Notes under the pieces: model-generated
Databases searched by the model: none
The model's input: only the letters and a program-made list of their open reading frames with translations
What the model was told of the DNA's origin: nothing
Program-made: the position numbers and the translations under genes
NCBI GenBank assembly: GCA_012295275.1
Contig: CM022679.1
Coordinates: 28,870,664-28,930,663, forward strand
Length of the DNA stretch: 60,000 nucleotides
Direction of reading: 5' to 3'
Source of the DNA: Chrysomallon squamiferum
Taxonomy: Eukaryota; Mollusca; Gastropoda; Neomphalida; Peltospiridae
Shown: one piece after another, positions 58,624 through 60,000 of the stretch
How positions within the stretch are numbered: position 1 is the stretch's first letter
Layout of the letters: each line of letters begins with the position of its first letter

Positions 58624-59509
58624 CAGCTCTGCAATTCAACCTCTGAGAAACAAAAGATCTAAACAAGAGCATGTAACTCTAAATTCAAGTCATTCGAAGG
58701 TTACCTGTTAAAATAATTATCTGCGTGTTGGTTTTTTTAACAAATAAATTATAACAATAACTGTAAACAAAGTGGAGTTAAAAGTTATTTGTAAAACAAT
58801 AATACACATAACAATATTTTTTATATTACCATGTTTGAGAATTTTGATATGTTTTATTATAAAACCAGTCTGTACTAAAGTTTGAAATAAATACAGAATT
58901 AAGTATTTTTACTACACACGTGGAAAAAAATACGATCATATTTATTTATTTATATTTATTTATTTATTTATTTTATTATTATTATTATTATTATATATAT
59001 ATTTATATTTATTTATTTATTTATTTATTTATTTATTATTATTATTATTATGTTTTTTTATGTTGTTTTTTTGTATGTTGATATATCACAAATAGGAATT
59101 TGTATTTAAATAACACTTAAGTCTTAAATTTTATCTAATAGGACAGACAAAAACATGAAATGTTAAAATCAAAGAACATTTTAAAATGTCCTTTGATGAC
59201 AAATTATTTTTATTTGTTATAGAATTTAAACCTTAGTGAAATACTGCAAAAAAACAAACAAATTTAATTAAATCGGTTTAATAATGGTATAAATTTACTG
59301 AAGATAATTTGTGTCTTCAGCATACTCAGAATATTGGCGCCCTTAAAGGGAAGTAATTAATTTGTGTACTTTTCAAACAGGAAGTCAAAAACACCTTAAC
59401 CTTCGACCTGTCAGTCAAAGGAAAAACATACAAATCGTTTGCTTTGCAATTGATTATTTCGGAACACCTTTTGACAACGTTATGACCGTTTAGAAATATA
59501 GTTTTAATT
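58624..59509. promoter_or_regulatory. Divergent intergenic region between ACO2 and the right-hand gene
   Basis: About 0.9 kb. The centre is TTTA/TTA microsatellite (58938-59050). The right part has TTGGCGCCC (59334-59342, E2F-like) and two GGAAGT ETS cores (59349-59354, 59380-59385), probably the promoter of the gene starting at 59510. Confidence 0.45.
58938..59050. repeat. (ATTT)n/(ATT)n compound microsatellite
   Basis: Two consecutive blocks of TTTA repeats each followed by TTA repeats, an apparent duplication of the compound motif. Confidence 0.85.
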
Positions 59510-59557
59510 ATGTGGAACACAGAGGAAACTTATAAACTCACTGAGTCAATTTACAGG
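59510..59557 (+). CDS. First coding exon of an unrecognised gene (partial at window edge)
   Basis: ATG begins MWNTEETYKLTESIYR and is followed by GTAAGT, a consensus donor, in phase 0. It lies just downstream of an E2F/ETS-like promoter and is divergent from ACO2. The 16 residues do not identify a family to me. The remaining 443 bases to the window end look like intron. Confidence 0.45.
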
Positions 59558-60000
59558 GTAAGTTATTATATATTTGCGAATAAATCTTATTAATTCGTGA
59601 GGACACGCCTTAATTCGTAATCAAGGAAGAAACAAGTGTATTTTCAAGTTCCCTGTATGACATTGCATATGGTTCCAGTGAACTCACATATATTTACATA
59701 CCTTGACATTTTTACAGAAAGAAATCACATAAAACGATGTGAAAATGTTGAAATTTGACAATCAAACTCGACGTATATTTACATAATTGATCGATGCATC
59801 ACTTTTTTAATTCTTGAAGTTGAATGTCATACATTTATACTAATTAATCCTTGATGAAACTCTTCACAAATATAATTATTAATCTGAAACAATTTTCTTT
59901 AAGTTTTCACTGTTACAAATAATGTAACTTTGTTAGGACACTTTCTGAAATGGTCCAGAATGTATCCGTATTTTTCATTATTATTTTTCGTTTTAGTGAC
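59558..60000 (+). other. Presumed first intron of the right-hand gene
   Basis: AT-rich with no coding signal; runs off the window. Confidence 0.4.

Overview
The window is nuclear DNA from an animal, most likely an invertebrate bilaterian; a mollusc or other lophotrochozoan is my guess, with low confidence. It is strongly AT-rich and full of microsatellites, A/T homopolymers and minisatellites. Genes have many short exons with GT-AG introns, and the four recognisable proteins are bilaterian ones. No viral, prokaryotic or CRISPR-like system was found.

Layout, left to right. (1) 1-11961, + strand: a small Maf bZIP gene. A short first coding exon (213-224) lies next to a perfect antioxidant-response element, then comes an intron of about 11.2 kb and the exon with the whole DNA-binding and zipper region (to 11896). 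The intron carries a non-autonomous pogo/Tigger-like element (8826-9488) and two further MARE-like sites near 9.9 kb. (2) 11962-20940: gene-poor, with minisatellites and two inverted-repeat (MITE-like) candidates. (3) 21480-34702, + strand: NDEL1/NDE1 (nudE), nine coding exons, 316 aa, behind an ETS/YY1/CCAAT-type promoter. A possible alternative last exon lies at 40525-40687. (4) 41515-43108, + strand: MOSMO, three exons, 168 aa, a four-TM attenuator of Smoothened. (5) 58598-47344, - strand: mitochondrial aconitase (ACO2), 21 coding exons that would encode about 783 aa, convergent with MOSMO and with a consensus CRE in its 5' UTR. (6) 59510 to the right edge, + strand: the first coding exon of an unrecognised gene, divergent from ACO2.

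The most striking observation is in ACO2. The gene is otherwise almost perfect, with all splice phases agreeing and all three iron-sulphur cysteines present, but it carries two independent breaks as assembled. One is a single extra base in exon 15, giving a TGA. The other is in exon 19, where the active-site loop after GDENYGE has been replaced by sequence matching a 61-bp tandem array that abuts that exon's splice donor. This could be a real converted or null allele, a young pseudogene, or a consensus-assembly error; read-level data would decide.

The genes do not form one pathway. They cover stress-response transcription (small Maf), dynein/LIS1 regulation (NDEL1), Hedgehog attenuation (MOSMO) and the TCA cycle (ACO2). 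The long non-coding stretches hold mainly simple repeats, listed below.
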